Below, piece after piece: positions 8,485 to 17,421 of a stretch of DNA of 64,000 bases. Every line of letters starts with the position of its first letter. The first letter of the stretch is position 1. This DNA comes from Methylocella sp. (lineage in GTDB: Bacteria > Pseudomonadota > Alphaproteobacteria > Rhizobiales > Beijerinckiaceae): contig JBBCGG010000001.1 of NCBI GenBank assembly GCA_037200525.1, forward strand, positions 3,588,501 through 3,652,500. The letters are read 5' to 3'. The translations under genes and the position numbers were made by a program. Under the pieces are notes generated by a model, which was not told where the DNA came from, made no database searches, and saw only the letters and a program-made list of their open reading frames with translations.

Positions 8485-9216
8485 ATGAACGATGGCGACC
8501 GGCCGGGAGGCATCCTCGTTATCGATGACGATGCATCCATGCGAAGCATGGTCATCGACTTCCTCGAAGAAAATAACATGCGCGCCATCTCAGCCTCAGG
8601 ACGGCAGGGCATGGCTCGTCACTTCGCGGGAGACAAACCCCGTTTGGTTATTCTTGATCTACAACTTGGCCAAGAGGACGGGCTCGAGTTATTGCGAGAG
8701 ATCCGGTCGCGCTCCGACGTCCCAGTGATCATCGTCACCGGGCATCGGTGCGAAGAAGCCGACCGGGTGGTTGGATTGGAACTTGGCGCCGATGATTACG
8801 TCACCAAACCTTTCAGCCTCCGAGAGCTGCTGGCACGCATTCGGGCAGTATTGCGGCGACGGGGAACCAAGGGCATTGCGCCTCGGAAAGATTCGGAGCC
8901 AGTCGTTTACACATTCGGTGGATGGCAGTTCAATCGACGCTTTGGCCGCCTGACCAACTCCAGTGAAATTGCGGTCACTCTGACGAGGAACGAACGCGCC
9001 CTCCTGATTGCGTTCCTTGAGTCGCCGCACCGGACACTATCTCGCGAGCAACTCATGCAGGCGACTCGCCTGCATGACAACATCTCCGGTCGAAGCATCG
9101 ATGTGCAGATCCTGCGCCTGCGGCGGAGGTTGGAGGCCTGCCCTGGCGCTCCGCAGATCATCCAGACACATCATGGGTTCGGTTACTTATTTGCTCTGGA
9201 CGTCGAGCGGGTTTGA
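8485..9216 (+). CDS. OmpR/PhoB-type response regulator
   Basis: 243 aa. The receiver domain has the acidic pocket D14-D15, the phospho-acceptor Asp58 in VILDLQLG, Thr85, and Lys108 in VTKPF. The C-terminal winged HTH contains VTLTRNERALLIAFLES, then RSIDVQILRLRRRLE and the wing QTHHGFGYLF. The start at 8485 is chosen because the receiver begins directly after it and AAGGGATTAAGAG lies just upstream; open frame continues upstream but has no domain sequence. No histidine kinase is adjacent, so it is an orphan, with its partner kinase elsewhere or lost when neighbouring DNA was rearranged. Confidence 0.88.
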   Translation: MNDGDRPGGILVIDDDASMRSMVIDFLEENNMRAISASGRQGMARHFAGDKPRLVILDLQLGQEDGLELLREIRSRSDVPVIIVTGHRCEEADRVVGLELGADDYVTKPFSLRELLARIRAVLRRRGTKGIAPRKDSEPVVYTFGGWQFNRRFGRLTNSSEIAVTLTRNERALLIAFLESPHRTLSREQLMQATRLHDNISGRSIDVQILRLRRRLEACPGAPQIIQTHHGFGYLFALDVERV

Positions 9217-9612
9217 CCAGGCGGTCGGGGGATGCCTTATGTTCAGGTTCCGGCGCGATCTGGCGAGCCAATCTGCGGTGATGCCGGCGATCTTTCCGGA
9301 TATGATTCGCCGGTCGTTCGCGTGGCGTCGGACGGCGAGCGCGAGCTGTCCCTCGTTCAAGGCGTTAGGGATTTCCGCCAGCGACGCGACGTCGAACTTT
9401 GCCGAATTGGGCGAAGCATAGTGCAAAGCGTGGCGTCTGCGCCATGATGTCCCATCGCGCAGGCGTGGCCGCTAAGCGATCGTTCTTCGCAAAGTGCGCG
9501 CGAGCGTATCGAGCTGTCGATCGGTAAAACTTTGTTCTAATCAAACCCGTCTGAATGGCCGGCAAGTTCTTCAAAAGGCGCAAACCATGGATACCAGTGA
9601 GGCGACAAGCGA
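9217..9612. other. Intergenic stretch
   Basis: About 400 bases between the response regulator and the IS630 element. A minus-strand open frame at 9187-9426 (containing KFDVASLAEIPNALNEGQ) has a protein-like composition but no family I recognise. It overlaps the end of the response regulator gene, so I do not call it. Confidence 0.4.
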
Positions 9613-9614
9613 CT

Positions 9615-10665
9615 AGAGCAGTTTCATCTTACTCCGGTCCATATCCAGCAGCTTCGAAGTAGTTTTGGCATTCGGCTGGCAGGAAGTGCGGGATAGCGTC
9701 GGCAATGGCCTGCCAGAGTTCCGGGATAGTCCACGCTGCCACCTTTCTGAGGAGTGCCTTGAACTTTGAGAAGGCGTTCTCGATGGGGTTGAAGTCGGGG
9801 CTGTAGGGCGGCAGGTGACGAAGCGTTGCGCCGGCCCCTTCGATGGCCTGCCGCACGCCGGCAATCTTGTGCGCCGGCAAGTTATCCATCACGACAATGT
9901 CGCCGGATTGGAGTTCCGGCACAAGAACCTGCTCGACATAAGCGAGGAAAGCCGGACCGTTCATAGCGCCGTCAAGGACCATCGGCGCCATCATCCCTGT
10001 GAGCCTGAGGCCGGCGGTGAAAGTGGTGGTTTTCCAATGGCCGTGAGGAATCGACGCCAGACAGCGCTCGCCGCGCTTCGAGCGACCGCGCAGGCGGGCC
10101 ATCTTGGTTGAGGTTCCGGTCTCGTCGATGAAGACCAGTTTCTCCGGATCGAGATCGAGTTGCCCGTCGAACCAGGCCTGCCGGGCTGCCTTCACGTCCG
10201 CCCGTTGCTGCTCGGCCGCGTGCGCCGTCTTTTTTTGTACGTCAGGTCGCACCGGTCGAGGAATTTCCACACGGTGGTCGATCCAACGCGAACACCGTGT
10301 TCGGCCTCGAGGCGCGCGGCGATCTCTGCCAGGGAGATATCCTTCGTCTCGTCCACCAGAGCCCGGATAAAGGCCTCGTGCGGATCAAGCTGGGAACCAC
10401 GGGGCTTGCCTTGCCGGCGGGCGCCACGTTCACCATTCTCCCGAAAGCGTCGAACCCAGACGATCGCGGTCGAAACCCCGACACCGAACCGCTCGGCCGC
10501 AGCCCGAGCAGACAAACCGTTCCCGGATGCTTGGATCACACGGCTGCGAAGATCCGCGCTGTAGGCCTGTGTCATTCCATGGCTCCCAATCTTGAGAGAC
10601 AAACGAATCATGCTATCGCCCGAAAAGGAATCCCCTCAATGAATCGGCGTAGAGTGAAAACGCTC
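9615..10665 (-). mobile_element. IS630-family insertion sequence
   Basis: The ends are inverted: left GAGCAGTTTCATCTTACTCC against right, read on the minus strand, GAGCGTTTTCACTCTA. TA dinucleotides flank both sides (9613-9614, 10666-10667), the standard IS630 target duplication. It encodes one transposase spread over two frames, with an A7 run at the junction. Length, about 1.05 kb, is normal for the family. Apart from the frame change, nothing looks decayed. Confidence 0.85.
9629..10575 (-). CDS. IS630 transposase made by -1 frameshift
   Basis: The first frame (from 10575, [14 protein letters not shown]) gives two HTH modules, [20 protein letters not shown] and [16 protein letters not shown], and ends at 10192. 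The second frame carries the DDE catalytic part: [21 protein letters not shown] and [15 protein letters not shown]. The frames join at TAC-AAA-AAA-AGA (around 10235). A -1 slip on the A7 run gives [13 protein letters not shown], joining both parts without loss. This arrangement is known for several IS630 members. The transposase would cut and paste at TA sites in DNA. Confidence 0.8.
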
Positions 10666-10739
10666 TAATTGACCATTGCGCAACTTAGAGAACGCCGCAA
10701 CGCGAAATGGAAGTTTTAATCAGGCGACGTAATTCCTTG

Positions 10740-11240
10740 CCTGACAGCGGAGATGGATTTCTCGGTGGCTGAGCCGATCCAATCGGCGCTGAAGCGTATA
10801 GTTGGGCAGCAGGACTACGGTTACCTATTGCGGGATGGCACCGCTGCCAATCTATCGCTCGGCCGTGCGTTCGCTCGACGCATGCGCGCTCGTTATAACT
10901 GGGAAGTGGCAGCCGAAGACGTCGCCGCCGCCACCAATCTCGTGCAGGCCAGCTTCGCGAGCGTGCTTGCGTTTAGCGAACCGGGCGATGGCGTAGTGGT
11001 GCAGACGCCATGTTACCCGCCTTTCCGCGAGGCCGTCCTCACCACCGGCCGCCGCCTGGTCGAGGACCCGCTCCAAGAGGATGGCACACGCTATGTGATG
11101 AAGCTCATTGGACTAGACGACAGGATCAATCCAACCACCCCGCGTGATGCTATTCTGCAATCCGCACAATCCCACTGGCCGAGCCTTTAGCCGGGAGGAA
11201 CTGGAAGCCGTCGGAAGGCTGGCTATAGCACATGACCTAG
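10740..11240 (+). pseudogene. MalY/PatB-like aminotransferase, truncated
   Basis: The reading frame AEMDFSVAEPIQSALKRIVG, YGYLLRDGTAAN, then VQASFASVLAFSEPGDGVVVQTPCYPPF is the N-terminal half of a class I/II PLP-dependent aminotransferase of the cystathionine beta-lyase (MalY/PatB) group. A frameshift near 11130 moves the reading into [14 protein letters not shown], the conserved NPHNPTG block. The gene then ends at the IS1182 left end (11241), before the PLP-binding Lys. It lacks its first residues as well. It cannot make an active enzyme. Homologues act in methionine and cysteine metabolism. Confidence 0.8.
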
Positions 11241-12703
11241 GAGCGTGTCCGAGTAATGGGATTTCAGGCGCGAGTTGGGGTCGCGACGGCGCTAGTTTGG
11301 TTGATTGGTGTTTTCACCGGAGAGCGTTTGCGAGCTTGAGCAGGTTGTGAACGGTGCAGATCATCGCCCACTCGGCCCGGACATGATCAAGGCCGCGCAA
11401 GAGGAATTGGCGGAAGCCTCGCGCCTGTTTGATTTGTCCGAAGACGGGCTCGACCACCTGCTTTCTGAGCCGGTAACGGCTGCGACGGCCGGCCCGTTTG
11501 AGTGTCGCGGCCGTGGCGTTCATCAGGGGCCGCCTCGTCAACTTGCGGCGCCCTGCGGCATGGGCCTCGCCATGACGCGCTCGTCCTGGCGGGAGATAGC
11601 CCTTGATATGGCGCTTCTTCAGCACCGCCAGATTTGCTTCGGTTGCAAAGCCCGCATCGCCCGAGACCTCGCGCGGCTTGCGCCCGAGATGGACGGATAT
11701 GTCATTCACCAGCGGCGCGAGGGCGCGGTAATCGGCCGAGGTCGTCACAAGGCGATGCGCCACGATCACCTGATGCGCGGCGTCGACCGCAATCTGGCCG
11801 TTGTAGCCTTGGATAAAGCCGTCGCGCGTGGGCAGAATGCGACTGTCCGGGTCAGTGAAATTCTTTTGCGCGCGATCCGGCGGCCCGCCATCCTCGCTTC
11901 GTAAGGCGCGGCCTTGCCAGCGCATCCCTGACGACGCTCCCGGCCCGCTCTCGTCATCGGGATCGGGCGGATCGATCGCCTCGGCTTCGAGGGCCACCTT
12001 AGCCGCCCGGATCGCCTCCAGCCGGCGCTGCTTGTCGGCCATCCAGCCAGGCGTCTCGTCGCCGCGCCGGCTCTCGCCGTGCTCATGATCCTCGGCCTCG
12101 TCGATTTCCTTCGCGCGGGTAAGCCAGCCTTCCACTTCGGCGGCGAGCGCGGCTCGACCGTCTTCATCCGGCCGTAACTCATCGCCTTATGGCGCGAGGC
12201 GTTGGCCTTCAGCTTGGTCCCGTCCACCGCGACGTGGCCGAACCGCACGAGACCAGCGGCGCGGCAAAGCCGCAGGACCTGCACGAACAAGTCCGACAGA
12301 ACGGCGAGATGGCGCTTGCGGAAATCCGCGATAGTGCGGAAGTCAGGGCGGTTCAATCCCGTCACCGCCATGACGTCGACCCGCTCCTCGCAGGCGCGGG
12401 CCAGCTGACGCGAGGAGTAGATCCCGCGGCTGTAGCCGTAAAGCAGCAGGGCGGCCATCATGCCGGGATGATAGGGCGGGAAGCCGCGCTCCTCGCCATA
12501 GCAGTCTAGGATCGCGGAAAGATCGAGCCCTTCTCGCACCGTGTCCCGGACGAAATGCGCCAGATGATCCGGCGGCGCAAACTCATGCAGAGAGGGCGGC
12601 AATAGCCAGCCCTGATCCACATCCCATGAACGAAATGTCTTAGCCATAAGCCAAATGAATCACCTGACAACGCCGCTGTCGAGAGGATTACTCGGACACG
12701 CTC
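11241..12703 (-). mobile_element. IS1182-family insertion sequence
   Basis: Perfect inverted ends GAGCGTGTCCGAGTAA / TTACTCGGACACGCTC bound a 1.46-kb element. CTAG is duplicated on both sides (11237-11240 and 12704-12707). The right-hand CTAG is at the same time the left target of IS481 copy 2. The single transposase is broken by a one-base frameshift near 12150. It has interrupted the aminotransferase gene. Confidence 0.85.
11314..12647 (-). pseudogene. IS1182 transposase with one frameshift
   Basis: From 12647 the protein starts MAKTFRSWDVDQGWLLPPSL and continues through the IS1182 N-terminal block (YSRGIYSSRQLARACEE, LNRPDFRTIADFRKRH, GHVAVDGTKLKANAS, MSYGRMKTVE). There the frame breaks. 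In the next frame the text resumes as AALAAEVEGWLTRAKEID and runs to the catalytic parts (FIQGYNGQIAVD, EVSGDAGFATEANL, RKQVVEPVFGQIKQARGFRQF). Restoring one G after GTCGAG near 12150 would join the halves. No slippery sequence is present there, so this looks like a mutation rather than programmed frameshifting. Confidence 0.82.
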
Positions 12704-12708
12704 CTAGG

Positions 12709-13724
12709 TGTTTGGTCCCGGGGAGTCGTGACGCTAAGCTGAGCCGTGAAGCGGAGGAAGCGTTATGGCGGATATTCTTCATGGCAGCGCCCGAACGACG
12801 CCGCGAGTTCGAGCCGAACTCCAAGCGTCGAAAGAGAAGACGGGCGTCCTTGCCAGGCGTTACGGATTGAGCCGAGCGACGGTTGCGAAGTGGTGTTCGC
12901 GCTGCGGGACGGGTGATGCGCCGATGGGACCACGCCAGCGGCGCAGCACGGTGCTGACGCCGGTCGAGGAAGCCATGATTGTCGCGTTCCGGCAGCGGAC
13001 ACTGCTGCCGCTCGACGATGTCATGGGATGCCTGCGCGACAGCATCCCGAAGCTGACGCGATCAAGCCTGCATCGTTGTCTCGAACGCCATGGCGTCTCG
13101 CGGCTGCCCACGAGCGAGACGATGACGAAGCGCGGCCGGTTCGCACAGACGCGATCGGCTATGTCCACATCGACAGCTGCGAACTGCGTCATGCGGACGG
13201 CAAGCTGGTCATGTTCCTGGCCATTGATCGCGTGTCGAAGTTCACCTATGTCGAGTTCCACGACCGCGCCGGCAAGATAGAGGGCGCGGCTTTTCTGCGC
13301 AACGTCGCGGCGGCCTTCCCCTACAAGATCCACACGGTGTTGACCGACAACGGAATGGCCTTCGCCGACCTGCCCAAAAACCGCCGCGGCCCCAGCCGTC
13401 GATTTCTCGGCCTGCACATTTTCGACCGGGTCTGCATCGAGCACGGCATCGAGCACCGGCTCACCAAGCCTTATCATCCGTGGACCAACGGCCAAGCCGA
13501 ACGCATGAACCGCACCATCAAGGACGCGACCCTCAAACTGTTCCACTACCCTGATATCGAGAGCCTCAAAGCGCACGTCCTCGCCTTCGTCGCAGCCTAC
13601 AACTTCGCCAAGCATCTCAAGGCCTTGCGATGGAAAACGCCGTTCGAGGCGATTGCTCACGCCTGGACAACCGATCCTTCAATCTTCAAAATCAACCCGC
13701 GCCACCTCATTCCGGGACCAAACA
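12709..13724 (+). mobile_element. IS481-family element, copy 2
   Basis: 1016 bases bounded by TGTTTGGTCCCGG and its reverse complement CCGGGACCAAACA. The left flank is CCTAGG, matching the NCTAGN target, but the right flank (CGAAATCC) has no CTAG, so the original right junction was lost by deletion or recombination. The element is in direct orientation to copy 1, about 6.1 kb away. The right end now sits in a short-chain dehydrogenase gene. Confidence 0.85.
12765..13724 (+). pseudogene. IS481-type transposase, frameshifted (different site)
   Basis: The first frame runs from ATG at 12765 (VLARRYGLSRATVAKW) to about 13150, where one G present in copy 1 (GACGGCGATC) is missing (GACGCGATC). The rest (AIGYVHIDSCELRHADG, FLAIDRVSKF, VLTDNGMAF, WTNGQAERMNRTIKD with the catalytic Glu) continues in the next frame. 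That frame has no stop inside the element. The break is at a different place from copy 1, so one intact frame could be reassembled from the two copies. Confidence 0.82.
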
Positions 13725-13887
13725 CGAAATCCGGCCCCACAGCGCGATCGGAACAAGCCCCCGATATGATGTCGGCGTTGTCGCGGGCGCCGCCACCGCT
13801 GAAATCGGTCTCGATCGCGCCCGGCGCGACCGTGTTCACCGTAATGCCGCGTGCGCCCAATTCCTTGGCCATGTAGCGGGTGAGCAC
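13725..13887 (-). pseudogene. Short-chain dehydrogenase fragment
   Basis: About 50 codons: VLTRYMAKELGARGITVNTVAPGAIETDF, then GARDNADIISG. This is the SDR region just after the catalytic YxxxK, including the NTVAPG turn. The upstream part with Tyr/Lys is missing beyond 13887, and the downstream part is cut by IS481 copy 2. Clearly a relic. Confidence 0.78.
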
Positions 13888-14087
13888 GTCACGTCAGGTC
13901 GGACTCTAACTTTACGTGGAGGGAATCCGCGGTGGCGGGTCAATGCAATAAGCAACTTAAACGTAACTCCGTCCGTTCAGAGGTCGGATGCGCCAGGCTT
14001 GGCCCCAGGAATGAGGTTGTTCGACGAAGCGGCATCACGATAAAAGCGCTCCTTGCATTGGCGCCATTCAAAAGGTTCGGGCCGCCG

Positions 14088-15281
14088 CTATCCCTGCCGC
14101 AATATCTTCCCCAACGCTTGCGCTGCTTCGAATGAGGTAGCTCTTATGTAGGCCGCTTCGGTCATCCGCCGATCCCGGTGTTGAAGCAGTGCGGGGGCGA
14201 GATGTGGCATGTGTCCCGCCTTCCATGCGGCGGTCGTGGCGGCGGCGTATCGAAAGCCATGTGGCGTGACGGCGACGCCGATCGTCGCATCTGTTGTCGA
14301 CGTCAGAGCATGATGGATGCCGGAATAGGTCATTGGGCCGCCATATCGTGAAATCCAGAGCGGTCCGGAGAGATTGACGAGATCAAGACGGTCGTCATGA
14401 ACGGACCTGCCATTCCCGTCAGACGAGGCGGCCGCCTTATTCTGAGACGCGGCCCCGGGAGTTGAGTTGGCAGAAAAGTTGCAGTCGGGCTTCGAAATCC
14501 GGGGGGTGGGCTCTTGCGCGTTGCGGCAGGCCAAGAGAAAAGGCCGCGCTTCCAACAGATATCGTTCGAGAGCCACGGTGAGAAACCCCGGCAGCATGCG
14601 CATATCGGGCCGGCCGCTCTTGGTTTCGCTGCCTGGCAGGTCGATCCACCAGCCGGAATCAGAAAAATGAAATGATCGGCCGAGCGTCAGTCCGCCGAGA
14701 TTCTTGACCCGAATCGGACAGGACGCCAGCAGAGCTATCATTAGGCCATTGCGAATATTGCGCGCCGTCGTCAAATCCATCGGCTGGTCGCACGGGCTAT
14801 ATTCTTCAACGAGCGTCAGCCCCGCGGTCAAGAGTTCCGAAGCGTCAACGACAGGCGGTCGCTTGACGGGACCATCTTCGGCTTTGAGATCGCCGGCGAT
14901 GTCGGACAGCCATTGGAAGTTCGCCGTCGGCGCCAAATGACGCGCGATCTGTTTGAGCTTGTGGAATGATAGCTCTGCTGGCGTCCTGATGGTCATAAAC
15001 AGCGTCGTCGCTGACCATTCGTCGCGCATGCGATCGACGAACAGGCCAATGTGCACTGGCGTCAGGTGCGCTTCGCAAGACGCTGCGGCGTCGAACTGAT
15101 GGCATTCCTTGAGGAATGTCAGAAAATATCCATAGCGCCGCTGGATATCGTCACGCGTGATAGGAGCCAACCGCGATGCAGATCCGCCTCGTCGTAACCT
15201 GACGGCGGGGCGGCAGGCTGTGTCCCACGCCTCTTGGTCGGATTTCGGCCATTCGCCGATCGGAAGGGATTTCAGCATCAC
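14088..15281 (-). CDS. Tyrosine recombinase/integrase (second of a pair)
   Basis: 397 aa. The C-terminal catalytic domain carries the first Arg in CPIRVKNLGGL, the HxxR box in TPHGFRYAAATTAAW, and the Tyr nucleophile in RRMTEAAYIRATS. A core-binding region occupies the first 170 residues. An insert rich in Ser/Asn lies before the HxxR box. Its ATG overlaps the stop of the larger recombinase upstream by 4 bases, so the two are translated together. The pair probably works jointly, as in two- or three-recombinase mobile units, breaking and joining DNA at the ends of the module. The partner and site specificity are inferred. Confidence 0.85.
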   Translation of the reverse strand: MMLKSLPIGEWPKSDQEAWDTACRPAVRLRRGGSASRLAPITRDDIQRRYGYFLTFLKECHQFDAAASCEAHLTPVHIGLFVDRMRDEWSATTLFMTIRTPAELSFHKLKQIARHLAPTANFQWLSDIAGDLKAEDGPVKRPPVVDASELLTAGLTLVEEYSPCDQPMDLTTARNIRNGLMIALLASCPIRVKNLGGLTLGRSFHFSDSGWWIDLPGSETKSGRPDMRMLPGFLTVALERYLLEARPFLLACRNAQEPTPRISKPDCNFSANSTPGAASQNKAAASSDGNGRSVHDDRLDLVNLSGPLWISRYGGPMTYSGIHHALTSTTDATIGVAVTPHGFRYAAATTAAWKAGHMPHLAPALLQHRDRRMTEAAYIRATSFEAAQALGKILRQG

Positions 15282-16966
15282 TGATGCATCGCAGCGCGAG
15301 ACTGGCGCTCAAGGTCGCCGCGGAGGATCTCGCCATAGTGACGATTGGCCGCCAGCGTTTCCAGGCCGATGTAAAATTGCTGCGTCGTCTTGATGTTTTT
15401 GTGCCCGAGCACACGGCGCACAAATTCGTAGTTGCCGGGGTCATTGCGCAAGATCATCGCCGCTGCGGCGTGCCGAAATTGGTGGCAGGTGATGCGGATG
15501 CCGATGTTTTCCTCCATCGTCCGGGCGATGCGGACGCCAAAGCTGTTGACGGCGCGCATGGTGTCGCGGACGCCCGGAAACAGCTGATCGTTGTCCATTG
15601 CGTCGACGAGGTGCGGTCGAAACTCGTGAATGTAGACGTCGATCAGTTTCGTCACCACGCCGTCGAACGGAAACTCCAAAGGGACCTTGTTTTTGACTTC
15701 GTCCGAGGGGATCGACAGCAGGTAATTCCCATTGGGGCCGTCGGGCTTGCTCAAATGACCGCCGATGCGGATGCCGACGAGATTGCTGATGCGAACCGGC
15801 GCAAAGGTCAATATCGCGATGCCGATCGCGACCTGAGCCGAAAGAGAGGCCCGATGCGGCGCGTGAGCGAGCGTCGTCTTCGCCTCGCTCGACAGGCGCT
15901 CCGGCAGGTCGACCACCTCGCGCCAGACGGTCCCGCTTTGAATGGCGTGAACGACGCGCTTATTTTTTGGCGTCAGGCCAGCCTGGCGGTGGTCCTCCAA
16001 CTCCGCCCGAAGATCGTCCAACCGGGCGAGATCGGCCTCGTTCAACGCGCCGGAATCGCGCGCGATAGAGAGCAAACGCCATCCGAGATCGATGACGTAG
16101 GTCTTTGGATGCTCGCCGACCCAATAATTGTCGATCACTTTTTCGACGAGGTCCGGATCGAGCAGAGCCCGGAGCGACGTCAACGACTCGATCGGACTCC
16201 CTAACGATATGGCTCGGCGCGCAAATGCCTGGATTTCCGCAAGGCGGGTGTCGACCGTAGAGGTTTTGGACAGGCGGCGACGCGATCTGTCCGGCTTCCG
16301 GCGGATCGTTTGTAGGGAGTGAAGGTATTGGCCGATCTCAGCGCGCAGCGACTCCGGAAAGGCGCTCCAGGGCACCCCCGGTTCGCCTGCAAGCGGCGCC
16401 GAAGTCAATTTGCGCCTTGGCCATGTCGGATGATCGTCGACGCAGACGTTCCAGGCGCGAACAATGCTTCGCTGGATCCGAGGCGAACCATCCTGGGCCA
16501 GAACCTCACATCTGTAGCGCATGTATCTTTCGAGAAAGGCCTCGTCGACGCCGATCGGCGAGACGCCGCTCCCTGAAGCAAAGCGCATGAGGCCGGTGAG
16601 ATAATAGCGATCCATCTCGTGTCCGACGAGCTGCCGCAGGTTGGCCCATTCCAGCGCGAGCGGCGTTCCCCGCGCGGGAATGGTTTTGTCCCCGGACAGG
16701 TAGCGCAAGGCGGCTTTCAGATTCGAGATGTGGTTTTTCAGGGTCTTTTCGGACATGCCGACGCGGGCGTGATGCAGCTGCTTGACGCGGTGCGCCAGCG
16801 CCTGCCAGCGGGCGGGCAGACTTTCGGGCGGCAAGCCGAGCGCCGTCGCGACAGCCCGCATCGAGCAGGACCAGTGACTGATTTTCGATTTCTCGAGATC
16901 CGACGCCTGGGTCAGGCGGATTGCGTCGGCGAGATTGGGCTCGGCAAGGGATGATTGGGCGGACAT
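15278..16966 (-). CDS. Tyrosine recombinase/integrase, large (first of a pair)
   Basis: 562 aa, longer than a usual phage integrase (350-450 aa) because of an extended N-terminal region. The catalytic core is at the C-terminus: FAPVRISNLVGIRI (first Arg), ITCHQFRHAAAAMIL (HxxR), LGHKNIKTTQQFYIG (Tyr). Residues 1-120 contain an arm or SAM-like core-binding segment (KTLKNHISNLKAALRYLSGD). It is the first recombinase gene after the two HTH genes and the palindromes at 17105-17122. Its stop overlaps the next recombinase start. No toxin, resistance gene or replication protein travels with it. Confidence 0.87.
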   Translation of the reverse strand: MSAQSSLAEPNLADAIRLTQASDLEKSKISHWSCSMRAVATALGLPPESLPARWQALAHRVKQLHHARVGMSEKTLKNHISNLKAALRYLSGDKTIPARGTPLALEWANLRQLVGHEMDRYYLTGLMRFASGSGVSPIGVDEAFLERYMRYRCEVLAQDGSPRIQRSIVRAWNVCVDDHPTWPRRKLTSAPLAGEPGVPWSAFPESLRAEIGQYLHSLQTIRRKPDRSRRRLSKTSTVDTRLAEIQAFARRAISLGSPIESLTSLRALLDPDLVEKVIDNYWVGEHPKTYVIDLGWRLLSIARDSGALNEADLARLDDLRAELEDHRQAGLTPKNKRVVHAIQSGTVWREVVDLPERLSSEAKTTLAHAPHRASLSAQVAIGIAILTFAPVRISNLVGIRIGGHLSKPDGPNGNYLLSIPSDEVKNKVPLEFPFDGVVTKLIDVYIHEFRPHLVDAMDNDQLFPGVRDTMRAVNSFGVRIARTMEENIGIRITCHQFRHAAAAMILRNDPGNYEFVRRVLGHKNIKTTQQFYIGLETLAANRHYGEILRGDLERQSRAAMHQ

Positions 16967-17104
16967 AAGTCGTGGCCTCGTTGGCTTGAAGTTGATTGAG
17001 GTGGATTGGGATATATCTGCATGAATATTAGGACAACGTCAATGTATTATCATCGCCCGATACTGTGTGTAAGCGTCCTAATTAAGCAATACATAAGTAT
17101 ACTG

Positions 17105-17122
17105 TGATGCATCAACGTTGAT
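17105..17122. repeat. Overlapping palindromes upstream of recombinase pair
   Basis: TGATGCATCA (17105-17114) and ATCAACGTTGAT (17111-17122) are perfect palindromes sharing ATCA. They lie between the HTH gene stop and the recombinase gene. This is a plausible operator or recombination core for the adjacent DNA-binding proteins. Confidence 0.4.
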
Positions 17123-17418
17123 TATAATGGATCATTATTATGATAGCCGCGTCCGCCGCCGGTCGACGCCTCCGACGTCGACCGCCGCGTCTGGTGCTCA
17201 ATGTAGCGCGCGAGTTCTCGCGGATGATAACGGACCGCCCGACCAATGTGGACGAATGCGGGGCCTTCGCCGGTGACGCGCCATTTGGCCAGCGTGTTCG
17301 GTTTCACCTGAATCATCGCTGCGGTCTGTTCGGGGCTCAGCAGGGCTTCGATCTGTGGCGTAAATCCACCCGCGACCTGCTGCTCTAGCGTCCGAATGAG
17401 CTTGATCTTGTTGGTCAT
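17122..17418 (-). CDS. HTH (excisionase-like) DNA-binding protein
   Basis: 98 aa. The central segment LSPEQTAAMIQVKPNTLAKW followed by GEGPAFVHIGRAVRYHPREL is the compact HTH_17/AlpA-type winged fold found in excisionases and phage regulators: helix-turn-helix, then a wing with R-VRY. A Ser/Thr/Gly-rich tail ends the protein. It lies 3 bases downstream of a second small HTH gene and upstream of the recombinases on the same strand. A role in directing recombination or controlling the recombinase promoter is inferred. Confidence 0.78.
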   Translation of the reverse strand: MTNKIKLIRTLEQQVAGGFTPQIEALLSPEQTAAMIQVKPNTLAKWRVTGEGPAFVHIGRAVRYHPRELARYIEHQTRRSTSEASTGGGRGYHNNDPL

Positions 17419-17421
17419 GGC

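Noticed and set aside
15284-16204. 306-codon plus-strand frame
   Set aside because: Antisense shadow of the large tyrosine recombinase.
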